A stretch of 42,893 nt of DNA from CAZLYK01 sp964563495 (lineage in GTDB: Bacteria; Acidobacteriota; Blastocatellia; RBC074): NCBI GenBank assembly GCA_964563495.1, contig CAZLYK010000037.1, forward strand, positions 1-42,893, in the 5' to 3' direction. Both the position numbers and the translations under genes were made by a program. Shown one piece after another: positions 16,010 through 25,619 of the stretch (within the stretch, counting starts at the first letter, position 1; every line of letters begins with the position of its first letter). Below the pieces are notes generated by a model. That model did no database searches and was not told the DNA's origin. It was given only the letters and a program-made list of their open reading frames with translations.

Positions 16010-17917
16010 ATGTGCGGTATTGCAGGATATGTCGGAGACGAAAATGTTGAAGCGGCGCGGGCGGCTGTCGGTGGAATGGTGGCCGCGCTCGCCCACCGTG
16101 GCCCGAATGCCGAGGGGATCGAATCCTGGCCGAAAGCCGTGCTGGGTCATCGTCGATTGTCAATCTTCGATCTGAGCGACGCCGGCCGCCAGCCGATGCT
16201 GTCTCAGGACGGGGGGATCGCCGTGGTCTTCAACGGCGCGATCTACAACTTCGTCGAATTGCGGAGCGAGCTGAGAGCCCGCGGATACGAATTCAGAAGC
16301 CAGACCGACACTGAAGTATTGGTTCATGGCTATCGGGAGTGGGGCTTTGATCGACTGGTAGCCAGGTTGAAAGGCATGTTTGCAATCGGTCTGTGGGACG
16401 ACCACAGTCAAAAGCTCTACCTGGTCCGCGACCGGCTCGGCGTCAAGCCGCTCTACTACGCCTGCCGCGATGGAAAATTGGCCTTCGCCTCGACCGCCCG
16501 TTCTTTGCGAGCCGGCGGTTTCGCCGGTGAGATCGACGAGCAGGCGGTGGTCGAGTTTCTGGAGTTCGGGTTTGTGACCGATGAACGCTCGATCTATCAG
16601 GGCGTTTTCAAAGTTCCCGCCGCCTCGATCGTCGAGTGGTCTGGAGGCCGGATCGAGACGAGGGATTACTGGCAGCCGCCGTCGATCAGGGCTGATGGCG
16701 CCGTGACTTTCGATGATGCGGTAGTCGAGACCGAGCGGCTGTTTCTCGAAGCCGTCGAGAAACGCCTGCAGGCGGATGTCCCGGTCGGCGCCCTGCTCAG
16801 CGGCGGCGTCGATTCGAGCCTGGTCTGTTGGGCGATCTCAAAGCTCGGCGGAGATATCAAGGCCTTTACCATCGGGACACCGGGTGATCCGTGGGATGAG
16901 ACCGCGGACGCGCGTGAAACAGCAGATAAGCTGGGCATCGATCATGTGGTGATAGAGCTTTCCGGTGAAGAAGAGCCGGATATTTCCGAGATGATCAAAG
17001 CCTATGGCGAGCCGTTTGCGTGCGCATCGGCCCTGGGCATGCTCAGGGTCTCGCGCGCGGTCAGATCGGTCGCCACGGTTTTACTGACCGGGGACGGCGG
17101 CGACGATGTTTTTCTGGGCTATCCGGAGCATCTCAATTTCTGGAGGGCCTCGCGCATCGCGCGAGCTTTGCCGGGTGTGGCGACCTCAATCTGGTCGTCC
17201 GTCCGGGGTGTCTTCCCGGATTCGGGCCCATTGCGCCGCGTCAGGTCTTTTCTCGATTACACGACCGGTGGTCTGGGGGCGGCAGCCTGTGTGCGCGAAG
17301 GATTGCCGGTCTATACCAAACTCGGATTGCTCGGAGAGAGGCTGGCAGACGCTAAAGTCTCTCAACGAGTATTACCCTGGTCGATCGACTCGGCCCGGGA
17401 CCTGTTGACTGAGTTCCTGGCCTACGATCGGAAGATGCGGTTTGTCTGTGAGTACCTGACCAAAGTTGACGGCGGGACCATGTTCCACGCGCTTGAAGCC
17501 CGCTCACCCTTTCTGGATCAGGACCTCTGGTCATTCGCTTCTTCGCTGCCATACGAGGTTCGCCTCAAAGGCGGCCAATTGAAGTCCGTCCTTCGCGAGA
17601 TTACGCGGCGGCGGATCGACGAACGGGTGGCGAGCGGTCGCAAACGGGGTTTTGGCATACCGGTTCACCGCTGGATAGCCGGGCGATGGTGCGACAAGGT
17701 GAGAGAAACGTTTCAAGATGCTTATCTCGGGCGTGAAGGATGGATCAAGATCGCTCCGACCCTCGCCCAACTGGAAAGATCGATCGAGCAGGGATCGGCG
17801 TCGACTCAGCTCTGGTATCTGTTCGTGCTCGAGTCCTGGCTGAGGCACGAACGTGAGCACGTGAATTTCGCCCCGCAAAAGGCCCGAGAAATCTATCACG
17901 TCGTCTCTGTCGGCTGA
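16010..17917 (+). CDS. asnB: Asparagine synthase-type glutamine amidotransferase 2
   Basis: The protein has 635 residues starting 'MCGIAGYVGDENVEAARAAV', 20 nt after amidotransferase 1. The catalytic Cys2 and glutaminase motifs are intact: 'LAHRGPNAEG', 'HRRLSIFDLSD', 'FNGAIYNFVELRSELRARGY', 'QTDTEVLVHGY'. The PP-loop is SGGVDS (264-269), followed by 'LLTGDGGDDVFLGYPEHLNF' and 'LEARSPFLDQDLW'. It differs most from the other two copies (for example GAIYN for GEIYN, and a shorter middle segment), so it probably amidates a different acceptor. No free-Asp specificity can be claimed. GGGGA lies upstream of the ATG. Cytoplasmic, likely acting on a nucleotide- or lipid-linked sugar acid. Confidence 0.9.
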   Translation: MCGIAGYVGDENVEAARAAVGGMVAALAHRGPNAEGIESWPKAVLGHRRLSIFDLSDAGRQPMLSQDGGIAVVFNGAIYNFVELRSELRARGYEFRSQTDTEVLVHGYREWGFDRLVARLKGMFAIGLWDDHSQKLYLVRDRLGVKPLYYACRDGKLAFASTARSLRAGGFAGEIDEQAVVEFLEFGFVTDERSIYQGVFKVPAASIVEWSGGRIETRDYWQPPSIRADGAVTFDDAVVETERLFLEAVEKRLQADVPVGALLSGGVDSSLVCWAISKLGGDIKAFTIGTPGDPWDETADARETADKLGIDHVVIELSGEEEPDISEMIKAYGEPFACASALGMLRVSRAVRSVATVLLTGDGGDDVFLGYPEHLNFWRASRIARALPGVATSIWSSVRGVFPDSGPLRRVRSFLDYTTGGLGAAACVREGLPVYTKLGLLGERLADAKVSQRVLPWSIDSARDLLTEFLAYDRKMRFVCEYLTKVDGGTMFHALEARSPFLDQDLWSFASSLPYEVRLKGGQLKSVLREITRRRIDERVASGRKRGFGIPVHRWIAGRWCDKVRETFQDAYLGREGWIKIAPTLAQLERSIEQGSASTQLWYLFVLESWLRHEREHVNFAPQKAREIYHVVSVG

Positions 17918-17936
17918 TCTAAATCTGGAGCTATCG

Positions 17937-19133
17937 ATGAAACCGAGAGTGCTACAACTTATCAACAGCTTTTACCCGGCCGGTTCTGAACGACAGACAG
18001 TTCAGCTCACCCGGCTGTTGAAAGAGAGCTCGCGATATCAAGTCCATCTGGCGAGCATGTGGCCCGAAGGACTGCTCCTCCGTGAGATAGAAGAGCTCGG
18101 CCTCGGCGAGATCCCCGCCTACCGGCACAAGAGCTTTTATGATATTAATGCCGCTAGACAACTGGCCCGGTTTGTCCGTTATTTGCGTCGCAACAGGATC
18201 GAGATCATTCACACTCACGATTTCTACACCAACTATTTCGGTATGATCGCCGCCTGGATCGCGCGAGTCCCGGTCCGGATCGCCTCGCGTCGAGAGACGA
18301 CCGGTTTTCGGACACCGATGCAGGAGCGCGCCGAAAAGATTATCCAACGGATGGCTCACGCTGTCGTCGTCAATGCCGAAGCCGTCAGGTCGCAACTGGT
18401 CAAAGGCGGCGTGCCGCCCGCCAAGGTTATCACCGTTTACAACGGTCTGGATTTGGGCCGCGTTGCGCCACAGTTCGGTCGGCGAGAAACCCTGGAGATG
18501 TTCAATCTGCCGCGTCAGGACGAGCTTCGTTACATCACGATCGTGGCCAATATGTCCCATCCGATCAAGGATCATCCGATGTTCTTGCGCGCCGCCCGGC
18601 GCGTCCGCTCGGCGGTCCCCGAAGCGCGTTTTATCATGATCGGCGACGGCGAATTGAGCGGTCAATTGCAGGCCATGATCGCTGAATTGGAATTATCGAA
18701 AGATGTCTTTATGCTCGGTTTGTGCGATCGTGTCGCCGAAGTGCTGGCGATCTCAGATGTCTGCGTGCTGAGCTCCAAATCTGAGGGATTTTCGAATGTC
18801 GTGCTTGAATACATGGCCGCTTCACGACCCGCAGTCGTGACCGATGTCGGCGGCGCACGTGAAGCGATCACCGACGGCCAGACCGGATATCTGGTCGAGT
18901 CGGGTGACGATCAGTCGATGGCGGAGCGAATCATCGAGCTGTTGCGTGACCCGGCGCTCGCGCGCGACCTCGGCGTTCGAGCTCGAAAGGTTGTCGAAGA
19001 GAAATTTTCATGCGAGGCCAGGCTTGAGCAAACTGAGCGTCTCTATCATAAACTGCTCTCGCGGACCAGGACGTATCTCCCAGGAATCAATCAAACCATG
19101 CCCCAGGAGGATGCGGAGTGGCTGAGCAAGTGA
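17937..19133 (+). CDS. Glycosyltransferase family 4
   Basis: A 398-residue GT-B fold enzyme. N-terminal half: 'RVLQLINSFYPAGSERQTVQ' (Gly-rich acceptor loop) and 'IIHTHDFYTNYFGMIAAWIA'. C-terminal half: 'VITVYNGLDLGRV', 'VANMSHPIKDHPMFLRAARR', 'FIMIGDGELSGQLQAMI', and the nucleotide-sugar signature 'SDVCVLSSKSEGFSNVVLEY' (E-x7-E type) with 'AVVTDVGGAREAI'. Retaining transfer of one sugar to the growing repeat unit at the inner membrane is expected; donor and acceptor cannot be told. GGAG at 17927-17930, 6 nt before ATG. It overlaps the next glycosyltransferase by 16 nt, so the two are coupled. Confidence 0.92.
   Translation: MKPRVLQLINSFYPAGSERQTVQLTRLLKESSRYQVHLASMWPEGLLLREIEELGLGEIPAYRHKSFYDINAARQLARFVRYLRRNRIEIIHTHDFYTNYFGMIAAWIARVPVRIASRRETTGFRTPMQERAEKIIQRMAHAVVVNAEAVRSQLVKGGVPPAKVITVYNGLDLGRVAPQFGRRETLEMFNLPRQDELRYITIVANMSHPIKDHPMFLRAARRVRSAVPEARFIMIGDGELSGQLQAMIAELELSKDVFMLGLCDRVAEVLAISDVCVLSSKSEGFSNVVLEYMAASRPAVVTDVGGAREAITDGQTGYLVESGDDQSMAERIIELLRDPALARDLGVRARKVVEEKFSCEARLEQTERLYHKLLSRTRTYLPGINQTMPQEDAEWLSK
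19105..19110 (+). promoter_or_regulatory. AGGAGG ribosome site that decides a GTG start
   Basis: A full AGGAGG lies inside the 3' end of the upstream glycosyltransferase, 7 nt before GTG at 19118. It makes this GTG the best start for the next gene and implies translational coupling across the 16-nt overlap. Confidence 0.75.
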
Positions 19134-20290
19134 ACAATCGATCATCACAAGTAGCGTTTTCAGATATATCCACGGCGGAAGGTTATGTCGATCACATGAC
19201 CCACGCCTCCGAGCAGACCGTGCGCGTTTTGATTGTCGCGCCTTCACTTGAGTATCCCGGTGGACAGGCCGTTCAGGCTGCACGGCTGATTAATAATTTC
19301 AGCCAGGAGCCGGGGCTCGAAGTTTCATTCCTGCCGATCAACCCGAGATTGCCCGGACCGCTCGGACTGCTCCAGGAAATCAAGTACGTGCGTACGATCT
19401 TGACCTCATTACTCTACTGGTCGATGCTGCTGTTGAGGGTCAAAGATTACGACGTAATCCACGTCTTCTCGGCTTCGTATTGGTCTTTTTTACTTTCCCC
19501 CGCGCCGGCCATGCTGATCGCCAAATTGTACGGCAAGAAGATCCTGCTCAATTATCGAAGCGGCGAGGCCGAAGATCATTTACGGAATTGGAGGTCGGCG
19601 CTCCCGATCATCCGGTTGGCCGATAAAGTGGTGGCGCCGTCGGGCTACCTGGTAGAAGTTTTTGGCCGGTTCGGTGTGCGCGCTGAAGTGGTTCCGAACA
19701 CGCTCGACTTTTCGCGCTTCGTCTTTCGCGAGCGCCAGCCGTTACACCCGGTCTTGATCTCGAATCGCAACTTCGAGCCGCTCTACAATGTCGAGTGTGT
19801 CTTGCGCGCCTTCGCGCTGGTCCAATTGGAGATCCCAGAAGCCCGGCTGATCCTCGTCGGAGACGGCAGCCAGCGTGATTGGCTGCACGCGCTGGCGATC
19901 GAGCTGAAATTGAAGAATGTCGAGTTCATCGGCCAGATAGCGCCGGAGGAGATGCCCGCACAGTACGAACGGGCGGATATCTTCATCAACGCCTCGAACA
20001 TCGACAACATGCCGACTTCGCACATCGAAGCTTTCGCCTGTGGGCTGCCGGTGGTGACGTCTGATGCCGGCGGTATCCCCTACATCGTTGAGCACGAGCG
20101 GACGGGGTTGATGGCGCCCAAGGGAGATCACATTGCTCTCTCGGATGCCGTCCTGAGAGTGCTCGAAGATTTTGGCCTCGCCGCTCGCCTCGTTCGCGCA
20201 GCGCGGGGCGAATGCGAAAAATATCAATGGTCTTCGGCTCGCCAGGGATGGCTCAGAATTTATCAGGAGTTAAAACAGGCAACCAACTGA
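19118..20290 (+). CDS. Glycosyltransferase family 4, GTG start
   Basis: The protein has 390 residues. The first about 35 are polar, and the GT-B fold begins at 'VRVLIVAPSLEYPGGQAVQA'. Further motifs are 'DVIHVFSASYWSFLLSPAPA', 'KILLNYRSGEAEDHL', 'VVAPSGYLVEVFGRFGVRAE', 'LILVGDGSQRDWLHALAIEL' and the donor-site signature 'ADIFINASNIDNMPTSHIEA' with 'GLPVVTSDAGGIPYI'. It is a single-sugar transferase of the polysaccharide pathway with unknown donor. The start is set by AGGAGG at 19105-19110; in-frame ATG at 19198 is a shorter alternative that would remove most of the polar extension. It overlaps the preceding gene by 16 nt. Confidence 0.9.
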   Translation: MAEQVNNRSSQVAFSDISTAEGYVDHMTHASEQTVRVLIVAPSLEYPGGQAVQAARLINNFSQEPGLEVSFLPINPRLPGPLGLLQEIKYVRTILTSLLYWSMLLLRVKDYDVIHVFSASYWSFLLSPAPAMLIAKLYGKKILLNYRSGEAEDHLRNWRSALPIIRLADKVVAPSGYLVEVFGRFGVRAEVVPNTLDFSRFVFRERQPLHPVLISNRNFEPLYNVECVLRAFALVQLEIPEARLILVGDGSQRDWLHALAIELKLKNVEFIGQIAPEEMPAQYERADIFINASNIDNMPTSHIEAFACGLPVVTSDAGGIPYIVEHERTGLMAPKGDHIALSDAVLRVLEDFGLAARLVRAARGECEKYQWSSARQGWLRIYQELKQATN

Positions 20291-20320
20291 CCGGCAGATG
20301 ATAGCCCCAGCTAACTGAGA

Positions 20321-22471
20321 ATGCTTTCCAGCCTTTCACAACTGAATAAGCTTCGCCGGATGGGTCTCGGTGAGATTCGTGTACGGGGGCAGCAGGAGTT
20401 GAGCAAACTCAGCGAGAGGTTGCTTCGCCTCCATGCCTATGAGATGAGCGACGAGGCTCTGAATCGTGAGTTCGTCCCATCCGCTCGCAACGGAACAGGC
20501 GAGGGAACCGCGGCTCTGATTCTCGACAGGCTGCGCAGCATGTCGAGGGCTAACCCGAAGATTGAGATTCGGCCTCACTGGTTTCCGGCGATCGCTCATC
20601 GCCATGAGATCTCGGAGCTGATGGCGGTTAGGTTCGCGGTTGAACGAAAGGCGATTATCGAGCGAGCCGAGCGCGCCCTGGCCGGGCGATTCGATCTGCT
20701 CGGTTACAAAGACCTCGGCTTCGGTCAGCCGATAGATTGGCATATCGAGCCGATCACCGGGAGCCGCACCCCCCTGGTCCATTGGAGCGACCTCGATTAT
20801 CTGGATCCGCTTGACGGCGGAGACCAGAAGCTCCTCTGGGAGCTGAACCGGCACGCACATTTTGTCTCGTTCGGGCAGGCATACTGGATGAGCGGTGATG
20901 AACGTTTTGCCATGGGCTTCGTCGAGCAGGCATCGGCCTGGATTGAGGCCAACCCGCCAACCATGGGCGTCAACTGGGCGAGCAGTCTGGAAGTCGCCTT
21001 CCGCGCCATCGCATGGCTCTGGGCGTTGCATCTGTGTGCGGGGTCGCGGCAGTTGACCGATTCATTTATCACGCGTCTGATCAAATCGCTGATTGCGCAC
21101 GGGCGCCACATCGAATCGTACCTCTCCAGCTACTACAGTCCCAACACCCACCTGACCGGCGAGGCGCTTGGGTTATTCTATCTCGGCGCGGCCTTGCCGG
21201 AGCTGCGCAGAGCGAGTGGGTGGCGGGATACGGGGCTCCGCATTTTACTCGAACAGCTTCCGATCCAGGTGAGAAATGACGGCGTCTATTTTGAGCAGAC
21301 CTCTTATTATCACCGCTACACAACCGATTTCTACCTGCACCTCCTGATCCTCTCGCGAGCTGTCGGGATTGCCCTGCCGAGAGAGTCCGAGGAGCGACTC
21401 GCGCTCTTGCTCAACCACCTCATGTGGATCACCAGGCCGGATGGAACCTCGCCGCTGTTCGGGGATGATGACGGCGGCAGATTGATTACTTTGGGTGCTC
21501 GTCAGGCAAATGACTTCCGCGGCACTCTGGCGGCTGGTGCTGCGCTCTATCGCCGGGGGGATTGGAAATGGGTCGCCGGCGATGCGGCGGTAGAAATGTT
21601 ATGGTTGTTGGGGCCCTCCGCGTTGATAGAATATGATCGGCTGGCGGCGGAGCCATCACGTGAGCACGCACGGGCGTTTCCCGAGAGCGGATATTTTGTC
21701 AGCAGAGACGGATGGTCGCGCGGCTCCAGTTATCTCCTGATCGATTGCGGCCCGCACGGTGCGCTATCGGGATGTGGGCACGCACACGCCGATGCTCTGG
21801 CGATAGAGTTCGCCGCCGCCGGCAAGACCTGGCTGGTCGATCCCGGAACCTTCGTCTACGACGCCGATTTGGCGACTCGCAACGAATTTCGCTCGACCGC
21901 GGCGCACAATACGGTGACTGTCGATCGACAATCGCAATCAATTCCCGCCGGGCCGTTCGCCTGGGAGCAAAGTGCGGTTTGTCACCTGCTCGAATTCAAA
22001 GTCTCCCCCCAGTCCGTAGTCTTCGAGGGGCGACACGACGGTTATCGACGCCTGGATGATCCGGTCACCCACACGCGCAAGGTCGTCTTCGTCAAGGCGG
22101 ATGAGGAGCGCGCTCTACCGGCTTTTCTGGTAATTCGCGACCGGTTCGATGCCGTCTCGCGGCACCATTATGCGCTCAATTATCACCTGGCGTCCGGGTG
22201 CCGTGCACAATCAGCCGATAATCGAGTGATCGCCGGTGAGCCGGGCGGGGACCTCTTAACCATTGTCGTTTACAGCGCGGAGGAATTGCAGGTCAGGATC
22301 AAGGAAGGGTGGGTGTCAACCTGTTATGCCCTGCGCGCCGCGGCTCCGGTCGCTGTTTTTGAAACGGAGGCGACGGGTGAGCACGAATTCATTTCGCTAA
22401 TCTGTCCCGGAGCGCCGGAGCAGGTTTCACGCATCGAAAACCTGTTGGCCGAGGTGCTCGGAGAGGAGTAA
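20321..22471 (+). CDS. Heparinase II/III-family polysaccharide lyase-like protein
   Basis: The 716-residue protein has an N-terminal alpha-toroid: 'DWHIEPITGSRTPLVHWSDL', 'NWASSLEVAFRAIAWLWALH', 'SSYYSPNTHLTGEALGLFYL' (candidate catalytic His277) and 'QTSYYHRYTTDFYLHLLIL' (Tyr329/330, His331). The C-terminal beta-sandwich (PF07940) has 'SGCGHAHADALAIEFAAAGK' (His487, His489), 'VDPGTFVYD' and 'RSTAAHNTVTVD'. Known family members cleave uronic-acid-containing polymers by beta-elimination. No signal peptide is evident, a feature of family members within capsule loci whose activity is uncertain. It suggests the polymer contains uronic acid. The stop codon TAA shares its last base with the epimerase ATG (22471). 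Confidence 0.88.
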   Translation: MLSSLSQLNKLRRMGLGEIRVRGQQELSKLSERLLRLHAYEMSDEALNREFVPSARNGTGEGTAALILDRLRSMSRANPKIEIRPHWFPAIAHRHEISELMAVRFAVERKAIIERAERALAGRFDLLGYKDLGFGQPIDWHIEPITGSRTPLVHWSDLDYLDPLDGGDQKLLWELNRHAHFVSFGQAYWMSGDERFAMGFVEQASAWIEANPPTMGVNWASSLEVAFRAIAWLWALHLCAGSRQLTDSFITRLIKSLIAHGRHIESYLSSYYSPNTHLTGEALGLFYLGAALPELRRASGWRDTGLRILLEQLPIQVRNDGVYFEQTSYYHRYTTDFYLHLLILSRAVGIALPRESEERLALLLNHLMWITRPDGTSPLFGDDDGGRLITLGARQANDFRGTLAAGAALYRRGDWKWVAGDAAVEMLWLLGPSALIEYDRLAAEPSREHARAFPESGYFVSRDGWSRGSSYLLIDCGPHGALSGCGHAHADALAIEFAAAGKTWLVDPGTFVYDADLATRNEFRSTAAHNTVTVDRQSQSIPAGPFAWEQSAVCHLLEFKVSPQSVVFEGRHDGYRRLDDPVTHTRKVVFVKADEERALPAFLVIRDRFDAVSRHHYALNYHLASGCRAQSADNRVIAGEPGGDLLTIVVYSAEELQVRIKEGWVSTCYALRAAAPVAVFETEATGEHEFISLICPGAPEQVSRIENLLAEVLGEE

Positions 22472-23598
22472 TGTTGGTGAAGGTTCTTAATGTCGTGGGG
22501 GCGCGCCCGAATTTCATGAAGATGGCGCCGATAATTGCAGAGATCGGGCGTCGCGGCGATCAGATCTCGCAGGTTCTGGTCCATACCGGCCAGCACTATG
22601 ATGAGGCCATGTCGGCGTCTTTCTTCCGCGATCTGGGCATGCCCGCGCCGGACATCAATTTGGAGGTCGGATCAGGCTCGCACGCAGAACAGACGGCGCG
22701 GGTCATGCTGGCTTTTGAAAAAGTGCTGATCGAGGAGAGGCCGGATTGGGTGGTAGTGGTTGGCGACGTCAATTCGACCATCGCCTGCGCCCTGGTTGCG
22801 AGCAAGCTCGGTGTCCGCGTGGCCCACGTCGAAGCCGGCCTGCGCAGTTTTGACAGGTCGATGCCGGAAGAGATCAACCGCCTGCTGACCGATCAATTGG
22901 CGGATCTGCTGCTGACTCCGAGTCCGGATGGCGACGCCAATCTGCTCCGGGAAGGCATCACTCGGGACCGGATCGTGCGCGTTGGGAACGTCATGATCGA
23001 TACGCTTTTTGGGCAGCTCGAGCGAGCCCGCGGCCTGACGATTCTCGATGACCTCAATCTGAGGCCGGGGCAGTTTGCCGTCCTCACTCTGCACCGGCCG
23101 TCGAATGTCGATCAGCGGCAGTCGCTCGCCGGCATCTTCGGTGCACTCGGTGAGATAGCGCGCGAGCTGACGGTCGTCTTTCCCGCGCATCCGCGGACTC
23201 AGGCTCGCGTGCGAGAATTTGGGATCGAACCGCCCGCCGGCGTTCGCATGATGCAACCGCTCGGCTATCTGGAGTTCCTCCGACTCTGGAGCCAGTCGCG
23301 CATGGTCTTGACCGATTCCGGCGGATTGCAGGAAGAGACCACGGCGCTGGGCATCCCCTGCCTGACGCTGCGCGAGAACACCGAGCGACCGATCACGATC
23401 GAGCAGGGAAGCAATCGCCTGGTCGGTCTCGACCCCGCCCGGATCGTTGAAGCCGCTCGAGATGTCCTGCGGACAGGGCAACATGCCGGCGCCCGCGTTC
23501 CGGATTTATGGGACGGCCGCGCGGCGGTGCGAATCGTCGATGCGTTGCTGGCCCATTCGAAAAACTCAATTGAGAGCAAATCGGTTGCCCGGTCGTAA
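22471..23598 (+). CDS. wecB: UDP-N-acetylglucosamine 2-epimerase (non-hydrolysing)
   Basis: Interconverts UDP-GlcNAc and UDP-ManNAc in the cytoplasm. Of 375 residues, conserved stretches are 'NVVGARPNFMKMAPIIAEI', 'VHTGQHYDEAMSASFFRDLG', 'VVVVGDVNSTIACALVASKL', 'AHVEAGLRSFDRSMPEEINR', 'LTLHRPSNVD', 'LTDSGGLQEETTALGIPCLT' and 'LRENTERPITIEQGSNRLVG'. The acid residues and His expected in the active site (Asp in GDVNS, Glu in EAGLR, Glu in PEEINR, His in LHRPSNVD) are present. Length is normal. It shares one base with the heparinase-like gene upstream. No ManNAc dehydrogenase (WecC) is in the window, so ManNAc or a derivative made elsewhere is the likely polymer component. Confidence 0.96.
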   Translation: MLVKVLNVVGARPNFMKMAPIIAEIGRRGDQISQVLVHTGQHYDEAMSASFFRDLGMPAPDINLEVGSGSHAEQTARVMLAFEKVLIEERPDWVVVVGDVNSTIACALVASKLGVRVAHVEAGLRSFDRSMPEEINRLLTDQLADLLLTPSPDGDANLLREGITRDRIVRVGNVMIDTLFGQLERARGLTILDDLNLRPGQFAVLTLHRPSNVDQRQSLAGIFGALGEIARELTVVFPAHPRTQARVREFGIEPPAGVRMMQPLGYLEFLRLWSQSRMVLTDSGGLQEETTALGIPCLTLRENTERPITIEQGSNRLVGLDPARIVEAARDVLRTGQHAGARVPDLWDGRAAVRIVDALLAHSKNSIESKSVARS

Positions 23599-23648
23599 GG
23601 GCGAAGAAAGTTTAGTCAATCAGAGAAAGAATTATCAGGTAAAGAATT

Positions 23649-25607
23649 ATGTGTGGTATTTGTGGGATCGCTATCCCGAAACACTTGAACCGGCGGATTG
23701 ATGAAGGGGTGCTCACCCGGATGCGCGACGAATTGAGACACCGCGGGCCGGATGACGCCGGCAATTATCTCAATGGCGGCATCGGGCTCGGCCACCGCCG
23801 CCTCTCGATCGTCGATCTGGGCGGCGGCCATCAACCCATGTCCAATGAGGACGGAACTGTTTGGATCGCTTTCAACGGCGAAATCTATAACCATTTAAGC
23901 CTCCGCCCGATGCTGGAGGAACGCGGGCACAAATATCGGACCACGAGCGATACCGAGACGATCATCCACCTCTATGAAGAGCACGGGGCGGAAGGGATCA
24001 AAGCGTTGAGCGGCATGTTCGCATTCGCCATCTGGGATGAGGGTAAAAGCCGGCTCCTGCTCGCACGCGACCGCCTGGGAATCAAGCCGCTTTATTACAC
24101 TTTCACCGACAACGGGGCGCTCTACTTTGCCTCTGAGATCAAATCCCTGTTCTCGACCGGGGTCGTCAAACCGGAGCTCAATCTGAGTGCGTTGCCCGAT
24201 TATCTGGCCAACAAAGCCACCTCGGGTGAAGAGACGCTCTTCAAAGGCGTCAAACGCCTGCTGCCGGGCCACACCCTGCTCTGGAAGGACGGAAAGATTC
24301 ATCTCTCGGAATACTGGGATGTCGGGTTCTCACGCGAGACAAATGAATGGTCGCGAAGCGATGAGGATTACATCGGCGAATGGAGAGAGATCTTCCGCGA
24401 AGCGGTGCGCTCTCACCTCATGGCCGATGTGCCGCTCGGCATGTTTCTCTCGGGCGGAATTGATTCATCGGCCATCGCGGCGGTCATGAGCACGATGGTC
24501 CGTGACCCAATTAAGACCTTCTCAGTCGCTTTTGCCGAGCGGGAAGCGAACGAGCTCAATTATGCCCGAATCGTCGCCAAAGCCTATCAGACAGATCACC
24601 ACGAGGTCATCGTCAGTCCGGAAGAGTTCTTCGCCGCCATCCCCAAATTGATCTGGCACGAGGACGAACCCCTCGCCCACGATTCGAGTGTGCCGCTCTA
24701 TTATGTTTCGAAGCTCGCCGCCCGGCACGTCAAAGTCGTCCTGACCGGCGAGGGCAGCGACGAGTTGATGGCAGGCTACGGCCGTTATCGCCGGACGATT
24801 CTCAACCTCGCCCTCGGTAAGAGTTACAACTCTTTTACCAATCAGGGGTTGCGTCGTTTGATCCGGCAGGGAATCAAACACTCGTTCAACGGATCGAGCC
24901 TCGGGAACAAACTGGAGCGCACATTCCTCTTCCTGCCGGCCAATGTCGAGAGCCTCTATTTCGAGAACTTCGCCGTCTTTTCCGGCTCCATGCAGCAGGA
25001 GTTGTTGACCCGAGAGATCAAAGAAGAACTGGGAGCAATCGACCCTTACCAGTGGATCAATCACTCGCTCTCACAGGCGGACACCGAATCACTCCTCGAT
25101 AAACTGCTTTATGCGGACCTCAAGACCTATCTCCACGAGCTGCTCATGAGACAGGACCAGATGAGCATGGCCTCATCTCTCGAAAGCCGGGTGCCGTTTT
25201 TGGATCCGGCGCTGGTCGAATTCACCGCCAAACTGCCGGAACGCTTGAAGCTGCGCGGGGCGACGACTAAATACGTCATGCGACGGGCCATGGAAGGGAT
25301 CCTCCCGGAAGCGATTCTAAAGCGGAGCAAGATGGGTTTCCCCGTGCCGCTCGGCGCCTGGTTCCGCGGCCAGTTCAGATCGGTAATCGATGACTATGTG
25401 CTCAGCGATCGGACGCTCGACCGTGGTTATTTCGACCCGGGTTTTGTCAATCAGCTGGTCGCAGAGCATCAGTCCGGGGCCAAAGACCACTCCGAGAGAC
25501 TCTGGTCTCTGGTCAATTTCGAGATGTGGATGCGCCAATTGATTGAAGGTGAGGCGCTCGACGTGATCGAGCCGAGTCTGGCCGAGGCTTTAACTATGAC
25601 TGGTTGA
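23649..25607 (+). CDS. asnB: Asparagine synthase-type glutamine amidotransferase 3
   Basis: The 652-residue protein begins 'MCGICGIAIPKHLNRRIDEG' with Cys2 as glutaminase nucleophile. The glutaminase domain has 'LRHRGPDDAGNYLNGGIGLG', 'HRRLSIVDLGGGHQPMSNED', 'FNGEIYNH' and 'SDTETIIHLYEEHG'. The synthetase domain has SGGIDS (268-273), 'VVLTGEGSDELMAGYGRYRR' and 'SLESRVPFLDPALVEFTAKL'. GEGSDE replaces the GDGGDE of the other copies, so ligand contacts may differ. By eye it is closer to amidotransferase 1 than 2. A role in amidating sugar carboxylates of the polymer is inferred from context. AGGTAAAG precedes the ATG. It lies between the epimerase and the six-hairpin protein. Confidence 0.92.
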   Translation: MCGICGIAIPKHLNRRIDEGVLTRMRDELRHRGPDDAGNYLNGGIGLGHRRLSIVDLGGGHQPMSNEDGTVWIAFNGEIYNHLSLRPMLEERGHKYRTTSDTETIIHLYEEHGAEGIKALSGMFAFAIWDEGKSRLLLARDRLGIKPLYYTFTDNGALYFASEIKSLFSTGVVKPELNLSALPDYLANKATSGEETLFKGVKRLLPGHTLLWKDGKIHLSEYWDVGFSRETNEWSRSDEDYIGEWREIFREAVRSHLMADVPLGMFLSGGIDSSAIAAVMSTMVRDPIKTFSVAFAEREANELNYARIVAKAYQTDHHEVIVSPEEFFAAIPKLIWHEDEPLAHDSSVPLYYVSKLAARHVKVVLTGEGSDELMAGYGRYRRTILNLALGKSYNSFTNQGLRRLIRQGIKHSFNGSSLGNKLERTFLFLPANVESLYFENFAVFSGSMQQELLTREIKEELGAIDPYQWINHSLSQADTESLLDKLLYADLKTYLHELLMRQDQMSMASSLESRVPFLDPALVEFTAKLPERLKLRGATTKYVMRRAMEGILPEAILKRSKMGFPVPLGAWFRGQFRSVIDDYVLSDRTLDRGYFDPGFVNQLVAEHQSGAKDHSERLWSLVNFEMWMRQLIEGEALDVIEPSLAEALTMTG

Positions 25608-25619
25608 AAGTAGGACTAA

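Noticed and set aside
22672..23484. 270-codon minus-strand frame
   Set aside because: Antisense to wecB, whose motifs are complete; no family features of its own.
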